Made by a program: the position numbers and the translations under genes
Shown here: one piece after another, positions 26,231 through 38,689 of the stretch
How positions within the stretch are numbered: the first letter of the stretch is position 1
Layout of the letters: every line of letters starts with the position of its first letter
Assembly (NCBI GenBank): GCA_016748015.1
Contig: JAAOMT010000193.1
Span: forward strand, 386,858-450,857
From: Geosiphon pyriformis
Taxonomy: Eukaryota > Glomeromycota > Glomeromycetes > Archaeosporales > Geosiphonaceae
Length of the DNA stretch: 64,000 bases
Direction: 5' to 3'
The notes under the pieces: generated by a model
Seen by the model: the letters and a program-made list of their open reading frames with translations, nothing else
Databases searched by the model: none
Told to the model about the DNA's origin: nothing

Positions 26231-26433
26231 AAATATCATAAACGACCTGATTGGCTGTCTGTTGTGATAATATCGACTCAAATGATCAGCAAAAATCAAG
26301 GATAAATAAATACATCATTCCCAAAACAGAAGTATTTTTAATCAACATAAACAATTATTTTCTGGATTAAAACATTCAAAACGCTTTCTATACTCTTCAT
26401 GAGTATTGGATTAAAAACTATCCAAATGCTACT

Positions 26434-26844
26434 TTGACCATTGGAAAACAAACTACTATAACTGATAACAGTAGAACACATACTGTTATTAAACCAAAGA
26501 AAACCACTACCAGAAGAGAAAAAATTGGTAGTAAAATAGATAAATATCTGTTGGAAAGTATAACAGCAGCTATATTCTTACCTTCCAACACAATTGGAAA
26601 AACACTTCAAGAAATCTTACCCATAGACAAAAACTTGTCATATGGAAGACAATTAGAACTCTATAGTTGCTTTGGTAAAATCATAGAGGATATGAAACTC
26701 ATAAAGAAAACAACTTCAGAGATACAGACAGAAATTTTGAGCATTATATGGTTAGATATCTCAAGAGTTTTAACTATTGCTAAAAAGGCCAAAACTCTAA
26801 TACAAAGATTTGGTCTCCTAGATACAAAACTCATTTCGCCTTAA
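26434..26844 (+). CDS. Element C 3' ORF of unknown function
   Basis: An open frame of about 136 residues lies between integrase and the 3' LTR (start codon not ATG in this reading, so the true start is uncertain). It is charged, with KPKKTTTRREKIGSKIDKYL early and ITAAIFLPSNTIGKTLQEIL in the middle. I see no membrane segment or known motif. It does not resemble the 3' ORF of A and D. Confidence 0.4.
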   Translation: MTIGKQTTITDNSRTHTVIKPKKTTTRREKIGSKIDKYLLESITAAIFLPSNTIGKTLQEILPIDKNLSYGRQLELYSCFGKIIEDMKLIKKTTSEIQTEILSIIWLDISRVLTIAKKAKTLIQRFGLLDTKLISP

Positions 26845-26961
26845 GTATTATATACTTTATTGACAAAAGACTTTAACAAACTAGTTAGATAAAACTCTTC
26901 CAATAGATTACACCATAAATAGCTTAATTTTGCCAAAGCTCAATCTCTTTGGAGAGGATAA

Positions 26962-27686
26962 TATTATAGTTGAAACTTATACTTCTTATTAATTATTACA
27001 TGTATTAGCCACTGATGTCATATAAATTAGCCATTCTATTTTTAGTAAGTGATTATTGACCTGATTAATGACCTAACTGTTGACTTAATCATTGACCTGA
27101 TCATTGACCTGATTATTGATCTAATCATTGACCTAGTCATTGACTTGATCATTGATCACTTTTGATAGCTATATAAACAATGAATTTTTTAACTGTAAAA
27201 AAGCATAAAGAATCAAAAAAAAGAAATAAATAAAATAACAACTTTCATCTCAATTATTTTCTTATTGCTAATTTTCCTTTCCCTACTTTTAAGTATCTGA
27301 ACATCTTAAAGATAAAAAATTACTTGTTGGTTATTCCTTACTCTTTTCCTGAAACATGTAATTGCAACATTTAGAGATTATTGAATAAAATATGACTGAA
27401 AAGCACATTTGATACTTGATATTGAATTCTAAGAGTGCCAATGTGAAGCATAAAATTATACCAAGTGTGATCATTTGTTGACAGTACGGACTATCTCTCT
27501 ACCTTCAAATTCTCTGGTTATTTTGAAAAATATAGTGACTGAGATATTTTATAAGACTGATCTCACACATTGAATCCTTACTTATTCAATTTGCTCTTTG
27601 AAGTTGAATTCTTTTTGATTCTTTTTATCACCCTACAATCCTGTTCTCCCTTGCTATCCGTTAGCTTGTTACTCCAACCCATAACA
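26962..27686 (+). repeat. Element C 3' LTR
   Basis: Starts TATTATAGTTGAAACTT (from TGTTACAG) after the purine run GGAGAGGATAA and ends ACCCATAACA. It has about nine units of the 12-bp ATTGACCTGATC repeat at 27050-27160, against four in the 5' LTR. This accounts for its extra 60 bp or so. Confidence 0.88.
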
Positions 27687-27690
27687 ACAT
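27687..27690. repeat. Target site duplication of element C (right copy)
   Basis: ACAT, identical to 19104-19107. Confidence 0.85.
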
Positions 27691-27799
27691 AATCCTCATA
27701 AGCAATTGGGTGAGTCATGAAACACTCATTAATATAGCATAGCATTGAGCAATCTCTTGCTTAGATGGTTACTTACACAACAAAGATGAAATTTAGAAA

Positions 27800-29080
27800 A
27801 TGGCAAATGCCAAAGTCAAAAGCATATTATCCAATAAAATTCTGAAAATCAAGAACAATCTGTCAGAACCAGTAGAAACAATTTGCATTCTCAATTCTGA
27901 TGCTTTTCTGGATGTTGAAACTGGTCCAGAAGAATTCCATGACTATTACCAAAACTTGGCACTGACAAGAGAAGAGCAGGAACAGTGTTTAAAACAACTA
28001 AACACCCAATTATGTGACCATTGTTTGATTTTATGTAACTTTCAATATTGTAATAAGTGTGATATTATTTACAATTTACCACCATACATAATCTACACAA
28101 TCTTAGAGAAAGAAAAACCAATCAGCAGCTGTGTATCAGAATTAGAATCAACATTCTATCCTGATTCAAACTCCAACAATAATGATAATAAAAACAATGA
28201 TTCCAGCTCTATTCAAAATAACAATAACAATAACAACAGTTTAAACTCCAATTCAAACCCAGAACAATATATTGTATTTTTTAACCTCACCAAGAAACAG
28301 AAACTTAAATAGTTTAGCAATAATAATGAAGATATTATGTCAGAATGCACACATAATACTGATACAGAGTTTAATCTGAGATATCTGAGAAAAGAAGTCA
28401 TCAAATTGAAACCACATTCATGCACCTGTATTAATCTCAAAGTAATATTGGAAATTTCAGCAACAATGATGATTCAATTAGCATCCAGGAATAGTTTAAC
28501 AAAAAGAAGAATCAATATAAGAGAAGAAATAATTGACACAGAATATATAAAAAATATCATTACAATGCTACAAAATGACTCAGAAAAGACCTATATCATA
28601 GAGCCAAACAAAAAAATAGCATAGGCAATATTTCTGCTTCTGGTTAAAATAGCTCAATTAGTATCAGTAAAAAACAGAAAAAAATTAGAAATTACAGCTA
28701 GAGAAATTAGTAAATTCGGATCTATGGGTAGAATAGATATATCAGTCAATATAACAGAAAAAAAAGTTATTAATAAGGAAGAAATTATCTCAATCCATCA
28801 ATCAATTTTCATTTTGCCATATAACCAATATATATTAGTCATAAAAAGAAAAGTAAAGAATCAGGCTCAAATATTTGAAGCAGAAGCTGCAATTTGTGAA
28901 TTAGAAAAAATTGGACTCATCAATCTTTACATACCAGCCAAAAGCCTTAAACACATCAAAATTTCTATCTACAACACAACAGAAGATGTTGTTAAACTAC
29001 CAAAAAGAACCACCATCAGATATTTAAGCACTGAAGTTGAAAAACAACCACCAAACCCTATTTCAGACTTTTTATAACTG
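27800..29080 (+). pseudogene. Element B dUTPase region with second barrel-like segment
   Basis: In order: a linker with CDHCLILCNFQYCNKCDI and an Asn-rich acidic stretch (to 28312); a dUTPase with LKPHSCTCINLKVILEIS, MMIQLASRNSLTKRRINI (motif 2, normally RSSL), REEIIDTEYIKNIITML (motif 3) and MLQNDSEKTYIIEPNKKIA followed by a stop (motif 4); and SKFGSMGR (motif 5). A second segment at 28724-29077 contains GLINLYIPAKSLKHIKISIY and LPKRTTIRYLSTEVE, which could be another beta-barrel. Motif 3 has Thr-Glu-Tyr where GYxG-type sequence is usual, so activity is doubtful. The domain lies between protease and RT. Confidence 0.8.
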
Positions 29081-29159
29081 TGTAGATATGTGGATATTAT
29101 ATTACAAACAATATACAGACAAGAATAATGTTATTTGCTCTAATTAAAACAATTAGAAC

Positions 29160-30570
29160 AAATGAACTTGGGAAATTTAAATCCACTACAATATATGCAG
29201 TTAAAGATGTTACTCAACAACTTTAATGACATTTTTGCCAGTAAAAATAAATTTGGCAAAACTGACATAATCCAACATCAGATCAAGATTAATGATACAA
29301 TGCTAATTAAACGAAAAACATACCAAGTACTACTAACAAGCCATGAAATTATCTGACAGAAAATCAATTGAATGCTAGGCAATGAATTAATTCAACCATT
29401 AATAAGTTCATAGTTTTTACCAATTGTATTAGTTTGGAAAAAAAATGAGAAAATTTGGTTTTGCATAGATTACCAAAAAATTAATGAAGTAACAAAAGGA
29501 GATAGCTATTCAACTTCAAAGATCTAAGAACTTTTTGATGCATTTGGAGGAAAAAAATGATTCTTAATACTAGACTTGGATAGCAGTTATTGACAAGTAG
29601 CCATAAATCTAGCTGATAAAGAGAAGACCACATTCACAATAAGAGAGAGAAATTTTGAGTTTGAAGTAATGCTATTTGGCTTAATAAATGCTCTAGCAAT
29701 ATTCTAACAACTTATGGAAATTGTTTATATTAGACTACTATGGAAATCAGTAATTGTATATTTGGATAATACTAATGTGTTCTCAAAGATATTTGATGAT
29801 TATTTTTATTATCTACAGCAAGTATTTGAAAGATTAAAAAAAGCAAGACTAAAGTTAAATGCCAACAAATGTTTCTTTGGAAAAACAGAGTTGAAGTTTT
29901 TGAGACATGTCATGAGCAAAAACAGCATCAAAACAAATTCAGACAAAATTGAGAGAGTTAAAAACTTTTCAGTATTTACCAACTTGACCAAATTATGAGC
30001 ATTCTTGGGATTTGTGAATTACTACTGCTGCTTTATCAAAAAATTTTTCAAACTGGCTTAGCCATTACACCAGCTTCAAACAAAAAACACCAAATATGAA
30101 TAGACAGAAAACTAGCAAGAAGCTTTTGATACATTAAAAAAAAAGCTTATTTAAGATCTAGTATTAATCTATTCAGATTATAGCAAGCCATTCATAATCA
30201 CAACTAATGCATCAGGTCAAGCATTAGGAGCTGTACTATCTCAGAAAAAACCAGATGGAAGAGAACACTCAGTAGCATATGCTAGTCACAGCTTAAATTT
30301 AGCTGAAAAAAGCTATAAAACTTCAGCACTAAAACACTTAGCAATTTATTGGACAATCATGAAATGAAAAAAATACTTAAACCAGAAATTTGATATATAT
30401 ACTGACCATAAAAGATTGATTTTAATTTAGAAGCAAGAATTTGGAAATAATTGCTATGTTAGATAAAAAATAAAACTTTTACTATTTAATTATATAGTAC
30501 ATTACAAAAAAAGAAAAAAAAATGGAAATGCTAATAGTTTGTCACAGATAAGACAAATCTAAAAACATTC
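29160..30570 (+). pseudogene. Element B reverse transcriptase-RNase H (decayed)
   Basis: Begins MNLGNLNPLQYMQLKMLL and NDIFASKNKFGKTDIIQHQI. The palm reads SVIVYLDNTNVFSKIFDD near 29755, with Asn in the second Asp position. RNase H near 30190-30420 has ITTNASGQALGAVLSQKKPD with TDAS changed to TNAS, and IYTDHKRLIL. Many stops from TGG and CAG codons. Confidence 0.85.
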
Positions 30571-30749
30571 TAATCCAAAAATATAACAAAAGATGAATAC
30601 ACAAAAATATTAACAACTTTAATATTTTATAAATACTCAATAGTTCAAGAAGAAATTATCTCAAAAGGAACAAAACCATATCAAACAACAGTCCAAATAT
30701 TTTATTACTTACCAAGATATACTTTATTAGAAAAACAGAAAAAATTCAG

Positions 30750-31900
30750 ATCAACTAACCAGAGTAATCACAGAATTAGAGAAAGAAACAATATTATTTA
30801 ACATACATTCCAATCTAACAGCAGGACATTTTTACAAAAAAACAACCATGAAAAGAACCAGAAAAAAATACTATTGGCTATCAATATATCCAGACATCAT
30901 CTAATATGTTCAAAATTGTGATGTTTGTCAGAAAAAAGAAAGAACAAGACCCAATAAGCCTTTGAGACCAATTAAAGTAGAACAATCATTCAATTACATT
31001 AAAATCAACTTAGTCGGACCATTAACAATAACCAGCAAAAGAAACAAATATATAGCAGTAGCCATGAATTATCTTACTAAGTGACCAAAAGCAAAAGCCA
31101 TTCAAGAGCAAATACAGATTTTTTTGCCAAATTCATTTATCAAGATTTGATTTGTTAACATGGATGCTTAAAAAAATTATTATCTGACCAAAGAACTTAC
31201 TTTGTAAATAGAATATTAATAGAATTAAGTCAAAAATTTGGAATAAAAAGACCATTATTATTACCATATCATCCATAAACCAATGACTTAGTTGAAAGAT
31301 TCAATAAAACATTGTGTGAAGCAATTGCCAAAATCAGCCAAAAAAATCAAAACAAATGAGATTTGTTTATATCATCAGTATTATTTATTTATCAGACAAT
31401 AAAGCAAGACATTACACAAGCAATATCATTTGAATTAGTATATAGTAAAACAGCAACAGTACCAATGGAGATAGAAGTTAACACATATCTAACTGAACTA
31501 ATAACAAAAGACAATTTCCAAAAAACATTGTTGAAAAAAACATATGACTTAATGAAAACACTAGAAAACAAACAGCAAAGAGCAGCTGATAATATTCAAA
31601 AGTTACAAAAAAAACAAAAAAAAGACACAATAACTAACTACTAGATAAACCAGTTGAATTCAAGATTGAAGACAAAGTACTTTTACATTATATCAAAGTA
31701 GAAAAACAATGAAGTAGAAAATTCAATTCCAAATGGGATAGACTATTTCACATAGAAGAAATTTTAAGAAATAGAGCTTATAAATTAAAATAGAACAACA
31801 AAATTTTAACCAAAACAGTACATAGTAATCAACTGAAACCATATCACCATATAGTATCATCATCTACCAATAATATTTCACAACTGGGAGTACAACAAAT
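30750..31900 (+). pseudogene. Element B integrase (decayed)
   Basis: Zinc domain near 30800-30950 with NIHSNLTAGHFYKKTTMK and VQNCDVCQKKERTRPNK. The core has FNYIKINLVGPLTITSK with Asn for the first Asp, KLLSDQRTYFVN with the second Asp, and LVERFNKTLCEAIAKI with the Glu. The segment at 31363-31644 is the C-terminal part, colinear with A 10715-10503. It is followed by a PFHIEEILRNRAYKLK module. Confidence 0.8.
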
Positions 31901-32676
31901 ATTAGTCCAACCAAATAAGATTTCACAAGATCTGAAACTAATCATAATCATTGAACCAAACACATTAAATTGAACAACCAAAAGAGTATATAAAGACATG
32001 GTATACACAACAAAAGCAACAAAGAAAATAGAAATACCAAATTATATTTACACCTTAGCTCAACAATTGTTTCAGGCCTTAAGTTAACAACAATTAAACA
32101 TGAAAATTGTCATCAATTACTAAACAATCTGTTATCAAAACACTAAACAAAAAGAAAAAAGTACATCTACCAACAACCACAAAAACAATCAAGAAACTGG
32201 TCAGATAAAATAGTAGAGAAAGTAAAAAACACTTTTGGGAAAATACCTATTATGGTTCTAACAGAAGAATTTTCAAAAGATAATTAGAAATAATGAACAA
32301 AACAACTTCTAATACTATACTGTTACTATTAGTTAGAACAAAAGTTGAATATTTAGAAATTATATCTTGATAAAGCCAAAAGAATATTCAACCAAAAAAT
32401 AATACAAAATATTGAAAATATTATCAGAAAAAAGACAAATCTATTACTGCACATTAGAACAATCTATTAACTACACACAATATTTCAAAATTACTCAGAA
32501 ATATTGTTACATTCCAACATGGAAACAATTACCATTAACCAATAGAGAATAATAAACAACACACAAATTGAAAATATAAGAAACAAAATTGAACAAACAG
32601 TATTAAAAAAAGAAGTATTAGACTTAATTCAAAGTGAAAATTTCGACAGAGCTTAATATTAAAAAGAAGAAGATAA
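31900..32676 (+). pseudogene. Element B 3' ORF relic and polypurine tract
   Basis: Colinear with the extra 3' ORF of A and D, but full of stops. A segment near 32480-32550 reads KYCYIPTWKQLPLTNRE. A purine run AAAAAGAAGAAGATAA immediately precedes the 3' LTR and would prime plus-strand DNA. Confidence 0.55.
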
Positions 32677-33464
32677 TGTTATTCATAAAGAAAATGTATA
32701 AAAAAAAATAGTAGGAAAACAGATAGACCAATAGAAGAGTAGTTAGCATGTAAGCATATTGCTCAGCAATGTGAAGCAATATTAGAAAATTAGGGCATAT
32801 TGCTCAAAAAATTATAGCACATTGCTTAGCAATATAAATGATTTCATAGAACCTAAATTATGTATATATAGCAAAAACATTAGAAGCAGAAAAGAGAAAA
32901 AAATTACCAATATCTTTCTATTGCCATATCTCTATTAGAATTATTAATATTAATAAATAATTATTCACTATCTAAATCATTTTCTCCACTATTAATACTT
33001 CATGTTGATAATATCGAATACTTGATCATGCTAGAACAATAGCTCTTAATTATGGCTATTGACAGAATATTAACTTTATTACTTTGGCTTACATTTTATT
33101 TTCTTTAAATTTTCTTTTGTATTTTATTTTTTGTTGTTTACTAATTGATTAAGGATTAAGTGCTGAGTTATTGACATTAAGCATTGTCTGATAAAAGACT
33201 CTTGTGAAAGGGTAGATACTTGAATTTAAGGATTACTTACTAGAGAATTACTGGTCACCATGCTGAAAAAAAAATTTAACAGAATTGCAATTCTGGAAGA
33301 CTACTAATAAAACAACTATTGAATCTCTGTCTATTATACAAAAAACTTCAACCCAAAACTTTTAAATAATCAAAACTTTTAGATATTATTAATTATATTA
33401 ATTAATAAACACCAAGTTATGGGTTTATTATTTGATTTAAGACCCCAAATAATCACTTATAACA
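32677..33464 (+). repeat. Element B 3' LTR
   Basis: Starts TGTTATTCATAAAG and ends CACTTATAACA. Aligned with 5014-5841. It has the same AGCAATGTGAAGCAATAT type U3 units and TATATATAGC box, with one unit fewer. Confidence 0.85.
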
Positions 33465-33736
33465 TTGAATATCACCTGTTAACCATAAAATAATTTGACA
33501 AAAAATTAACCAAATGTTAAATAATAAGTTAATTTAATTATTAATAAGTCTAAAGTTATTATTAATAGTACTTATATGAAAAAAAAATAAAAAAATTCAC
33601 TTTTGTGTAAACTATAAAAAGCTTAACAATATTATTTATGAAAATAATTATTTCACTTCACAAATTCAGAAATTATTTAACACTTTTAGTAAAAAAAAAA
33701 GGTTTTTTATACTAAACTTAAATAATAGTTATTAAT
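33465..33736 (+). pseudogene. Element E, piece 2: start of RT
   Basis: Colinear with B 29320-29600 once substitutions are allowed (ATAATTTGACAAAAAATTAA against AAATTATCTGACAGAAAATC, then TGTGTAAACTATAAAAAG against TTGCATAGATTACCAAAA). It ends at TTAA where element F is inserted. Confidence 0.7.
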
Positions 33737-34398
33737 GTTACAGATAATTATTTGGAATATTAAAACAAATAACAAATCCATAATTTGGTATTCAATAGTT
33801 GAGAATATTAGTAATTTTTGAAAATTTTGGAGTCTAAAAGTTTTGATTGAGTTTTTTGTATAATAAATAGAGATTCAATTAATAGTTTTCTTCTGTGAAT
33901 TTTTTTTTTGGCATAATGGCCAGCTTATTTTGGCAGTTATGTTCTTCTGATAAATTATTTTTAAATTTTTACTCTTGTTTTTGGGTTTTTTATTAAACTA
34001 TTCTTAATATTAATTATTTAATGCTTAATTTCTTTAATTAATTAGTAAACAACAAAGAAAATAAAATAAAATAAATAAAATATTAGTATTTCATCAATAG
34101 CTATAATTAAAAGCTATTGGTTTAATATAGTTAAATATCAAATTTTATTAATATTTCATATTAATAGTGTAAAATAAATTAATATTTCTTTAATTAAGTA
34201 ATGATAACATAGATGAAAATAATAATAAATGTTTTATTAATATAAGTATAATTCCACTTCAAATTATAAAAAACTATTTTTTGAAAGAAGAGGTATTGTT
34301 ATTTTAAATTAAATTATCTTGAATTTTTTTTTGTTTCTAATATTTTTGTTATATATACATAATTTGTATTATATAAAATTTTTTAAAATTTTTTAGTT
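33737..34398 (-). repeat. Element F 3' LTR, truncated
   Basis: TGTTACAGATAATTATTTGG start. Aligned with 8528 onward, but it stops near 34398 where TTTTAATATTGAGCTTTG of the internal region begins. About 190 bp of U3 present in the other LTR (48030-48224) is gone. Confidence 0.75.
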
Positions 34399-37300
34399 CT
34401 TTTAATATTGAGCTTTGTTAAAATTTTCCAAATCTCTTAACTCTTTTAAATCTATACTAGTATGTAAGTAAAGTTCTAATCTGATGTCAGTTTTTCTAGA
34501 ATATCTGAAATCAAACTCTACATTGGTATTATGCATATGTTTTAATATAATATCTTTATTATTATTATTAAATTATTTAAGTTTTTGTTTTTTTAAAAGA
34601 TTTAAAAGTGCAATATATTGTTTAAAGTTATAATCAGAGTTTAAATTATTATTATTATTGTTGCTATTATAAATGAAGTTAGAATTATTGTTGTTATTAT
34701 TGTCAAAGTCTAAATTATGATTGAATTTGATTCTAATTCCAAAATGTATTTGCTAATTGGTTTTTTTTCTTCAAAAATTGAATAAATTATGTATGATAAT
34801 AGATTGTAAATAAAATCACAATTTTTACAATATTTGAAGTCACTAAAAATTAGGCAATATTTATAGAATTTAGCAATTAATTATTCTAAACACTGTTTTT
34901 GTTTTTTTTAAATGGGTATTAAATTTTGATAATATTCATAGAATTGTTTTGAATTGCTTAGAATGTTAATAAATACATTTAAATTGGAAATAAAAATAGT
35001 TTCAACAGATTTTGGTGAATTATTTTTAATTATCAATATTTTGCTAAGTAAAATGCTTTCAACTTTGGCACTTGTTATTTGCCAAATCTTGTCTTTGTTG
35101 TGTAAGTAATCATCCAAACATAAGAGTATTTAATTTCATATAGTGTTAAAAAGTGTTTTTTTGCTTATTTAATTGCTAATAAGAATCATGTTTCTTCTTA
35201 ATCAGAAATGTTATTTCATATTTTTTTATTAAATAGCATTTCTCTGTAAGCAAAACACAGTTTATTTTTCTACTTTTCTTGTTTTTTTGGATACTCAAAA
35301 TGTTTTCTGTAATATGGTTTGCAATAGTAACAAATATGTATCTAGTAGTTCTTTTTTGGTGAGATCCAAGCTTTTATGAATAAAAGCTTTTTCTTATAGT
35401 TAATATATCTAAATAGAATATAGAACAGTTTTTTTTTGGTTTTAATGAGTAGAGTATATGTTAGCTATTGGCTGATTTTTTTGTAACAGTAGTAGTTTGT
35501 GGCTTGTTTTTTTTTTTTTTTTTTTTTTTGTTTTAGCTAAATATTGGTAGTAGCTTATTGTAATTATTGTTAATTCACAAAACTTGGTAGGTTTTTCAGA
35601 TAAGTTTGTTTGTTTTTTTCTTAAATTTTATTAATGGTTAGAATAAAGTTGTTTTGAAGTAATTATAAATAGTTGGTATTTGAGTATATTAACTATTTTA
35701 ACTAAGCTGTAGCTTCTAAATATTTCAGTTAAGCATAATATTGGTCTTAAACAGCCAGTTATTAGTAATAAAAGCTTGATACTGTATGACTTTTATTATA
35801 AAAACTTTAATAGATGTAATAATACTGTTAATTTTTAAAAAAAAGTTGTTAATTTTACCAATAAAAATTTTGGTGGCTCTATAAGTAGTAATAATTTTGG
35901 CATTAGCAGCACAATTAACTTAACAACCTAATTGATTTATAAGTTGTCATGTGATAATGTTGTCTGTTGAACTATTATCAAAAATTAGTTTAATAAAGTG
36001 GCCATTAACTTTGGTATTAGTATACATAATGATAATTAGTTTGGTATTAAAAACAGTTCTATTAAATAATAAGATTTCTGATTAGTGTTTCAACTCAAAT
36101 AAAAAAATAATGACTAATAATTTGTTTTCTGTAATAATTATTAATAAGATATTGTTAGTAAGTGGTATTGGTTTGATTTTTAGCAATTTAAGTGTTGTGA
36201 TTTTTGAAATTATTAAAAAACTTAAATAATTCTAGAAATTTGGGTTTTAGATATACTTATTTTTCAAACTTTACTAATATAATCTTGATAATTGGTTCAA
36301 TAAACTAGAAATTGGTTGGTGTATTAATATTATTAATTTCTAGTTTTGTTGAATGTATATAATCTTTAGTCTTTGGTTTCTGGTTAATATTTGCACAGTA
36401 TATTAGAGTGGTGTTTGAATTTGTTAAAATTGATAAATTACTTATGATTGTAGCTAATAGATTACTAGTATTGAAATTTGATATATTAAAAGTATATATA
36501 TAGATTGTTATGTCATTAGTGCATAATAGAATTGATATAATTTCAATAATAAATTGTTGGTATAGTCCTAAGTTTAAAACCTGCAATTGGGATTTTTATA
36601 TTGGTTTTCCAATTGTGAATTATTAAACCTAAAGTAATAATCTGTTTTTAGATGGTTTTGTTTACTACAGTAGTAGCAATTAAATATTTTTTGTTGTCAC
36701 AATTGATTTGATAATAACAATAATAAACACAGTTTATTTTGGAATTGATTTAAACTTTCTGAATTGTTACAATATTAAGAATACTAATAAATTGCTTAAT
36801 TGTTAGCTAAGTATCTTTTTAATTTTTGGTTAATTAAATCATTGAATTGTTTTAGCTTAAAATCCAATTAAAATGATTTATTTATAACTAAATTTACAGC
36901 TTGCATGTGATTGGCTTTAAATTCAATCAATTCAAAATTTCTGGTGTGTATAATTGTATCTTGGAAAGTATTTGGGTGTATTGGGCATATTTATTGTAAC
37001 AAGCTGTTATATAATTTATGAATAAATTAATTCAAAATTTGTAGTGTTGTAAAGTAGTCAATATTAATTGCTTGAATTTGACACAGATTTTTGTAGAAGC
37101 ATTTAGAGTAAGTAGTAACTGCTTTTGTATCATCTTGTTTAATAGTAATAAAGCTAGTTAACAAGCAATTTATACTATTATTATTGCTAAAATACTATAG
37201 AAATACAGTTTTGAACACATTAAAATCTTGAAATTTGTTGACAAAATTCTGGTACCATAAATTAGCTGTGTTTTATAAGAAATAAAAAATAGCTTGAAGA

Positions 37301-37730
37301 ACTCTGGTGTCATCTCATCTATTAGCTGCAATAGTTTTTGCTACATTGTTTAGTCATGTTTAAGTATTGTTCTCTTTTTTAGTAAATTTCTCAAGTTTTG
37401 TAATTGGTATATAAGTTATTTGTGTAAGTAGTTATTGTTGTAGTTGTTGCTAAGCAGCAATTAGTGCTACTAGTTATAAATTAATTAGAATAATTAGAGG
37501 TAAGTTTTTTGGAAAAATAGAAGCTAAATTTAAATTGTTTAGATTTGGCTGGATTTTAACAATCAAAATTATAATTTTTGAATTAATTAAGATCAGATTT
37601 TAATTATTATTTCCTTGATTACTGTTTTTTTTTTCTAAATCAGTGTTTTTCTAATGACTGTAATTCTAAATTTTTTAATTTATCTCTGTAATTAGTAAAA
37701 CAAACAAATAATTTTGTAAAAGTATAGTGT
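34399..37730 (-). pseudogene. Element F internal region: dUTPase N-part, Cys cassette, protease, Gag
   Basis: On the minus strand, colinear with A: dUTPase N-terminal part near 34480-34560, Asn-rich linker 34580-34740, segment 35117-34908 with VESILLSKILIIKNNSPKSV (B has VKSILSNKILKIKNN), Cys cassette near 35330-35200, protease near 35980-35930 and linker 36586-36305. The Gag capsid block lies near 37270-36800. Heavily mutated, with no complete frame. Confidence 0.75.
37727..37730. repeat. Target site duplication of element D (left copy)
   Basis: GTGT, identical to 47118-47121 directly after the 3' LTR. Confidence 0.85.
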
Positions 37731-38604
37731 TGTTACAGTTTAAGAATTTAGCAAAAAAATCATAAAAATAATACAAACTATTCAATCATAATATAGCGTA
37801 GTAATAATCTTAGAAAGATAATGATTAACATAGTAGCAAACACCATTTCGCGATAGTAGCAAGCACTAGTTCACAATAGCAGCCAACACCAACTGGTAAT
37901 AGCAACAAACACCAAGTTGAAATATCAAAAAGAAAGTATTACAATGTGTTTTCTTGTAAAACTACAAACATGTATATATACAGTAGCTTTAATATTGAGA
38001 AAAAACAATCAAGTAATAAAAATCATAACTTATCAAGCAATAGATCCAATTTTATCCAACAAACTCCACTTTAAATCATACTTTCAAATTAAATATCCCA
38101 AGAAACCTTTAAATCAAAAAGAAATGAAAAAGAATATTTAAAACTGAATTATCACAACTCAAAGTATTAAGAAACTTACTTGTATTATTTATTGAATGAA
38201 ACTATCATTCATCAACTGAATCCCTTGAAAGAATAATCCTTGATTAAGATTATTCACGTTGTTACTAATTGATAAAAGCTTTATTGTAAGAATTAGAAAA
38301 AGCACTAAAGGCCATTAACATTCTGTGTTTTTAGATTAGAAAAACACATTAGGCAATTGCAAGAATAGTCTTAGAGAAGACCCCAGACAGTAGGTAGATT
38401 TCAGTTCAGCCTCTGAAAAAGAGTACATAAATACACACAACAATTAGGAATTGAAGAATAATTTACATCGCAACATTAAAAAGAAAGCCTTCAGTATAAC
38501 AGTGACATTATCACACAAATAGAATTGAGAAACTCACGAAAGACTGATTGCAATTAAAATGGGATATCAGCAATTAAATATAACAAGAAAACCATCCCAT
38601 AAAA
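37731..38604 (+). repeat. Element D 5' LTR
   Basis: Starts TGTTACAGTTTAAGAATT and ends CATCCCATAAAA (from CGTAACA in the 3' copy). Same length as 46244-47117 and closely similar, the differences being mainly C/T and G/A. A TATATATACAG box is at about 37975. Confidence 0.9.
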
Positions 38605-38606
38605 TT

Positions 38607-38622
38607 TGGTAAACCCTACGAG
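38607..38622 (+). promoter_or_regulatory. Primer-binding site of element D
   Basis: TGGTAAACCCTACGAG starts two bases after the LTR. It differs after TGG from the site of A and B, so a different tRNA primer is implied. Confidence 0.6.
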
Positions 38623-38689
38623 AAAAGAAAATCAAAAAAGAAATAATAATTAGCAATAATTCATTGCTAAAAAGGAAGAGACAAAAGTG

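Larger units (their letters stand above)
19108..27686 (+). mobile_element. Element C: Ty3/gypsy element of a different group, inserted in B
   Basis: LTRs at 19108-20640 (enlarged by a solo LTR) and 26962-27686 bound Gag, retropepsin, RT-RNase H, integrase and a short 3' ORF. No dUTPase is present, and the RT reads YLDD. It is less decayed than its host B, with long readable blocks separated by stops. Confidence 0.9.
5014..33464 (+). mobile_element. Element B: Ty3/gypsy element with dUTPase, itself interrupted
   Basis: Two LTRs (5014-5841 and 32677-33464) bound a gypsy element whose internal part is split by A (8528-18567) and C (19108-27686). Removing both insertions restores the order Gag, retropepsin, Cys cassette, dUTPase, RT-RNase H, integrase and 3' ORF, colinear with element D. 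Stops occur throughout, mostly explained by CAG/CAA to TAG/TAA or TGG to TAG/TGA. Confidence 0.85.
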
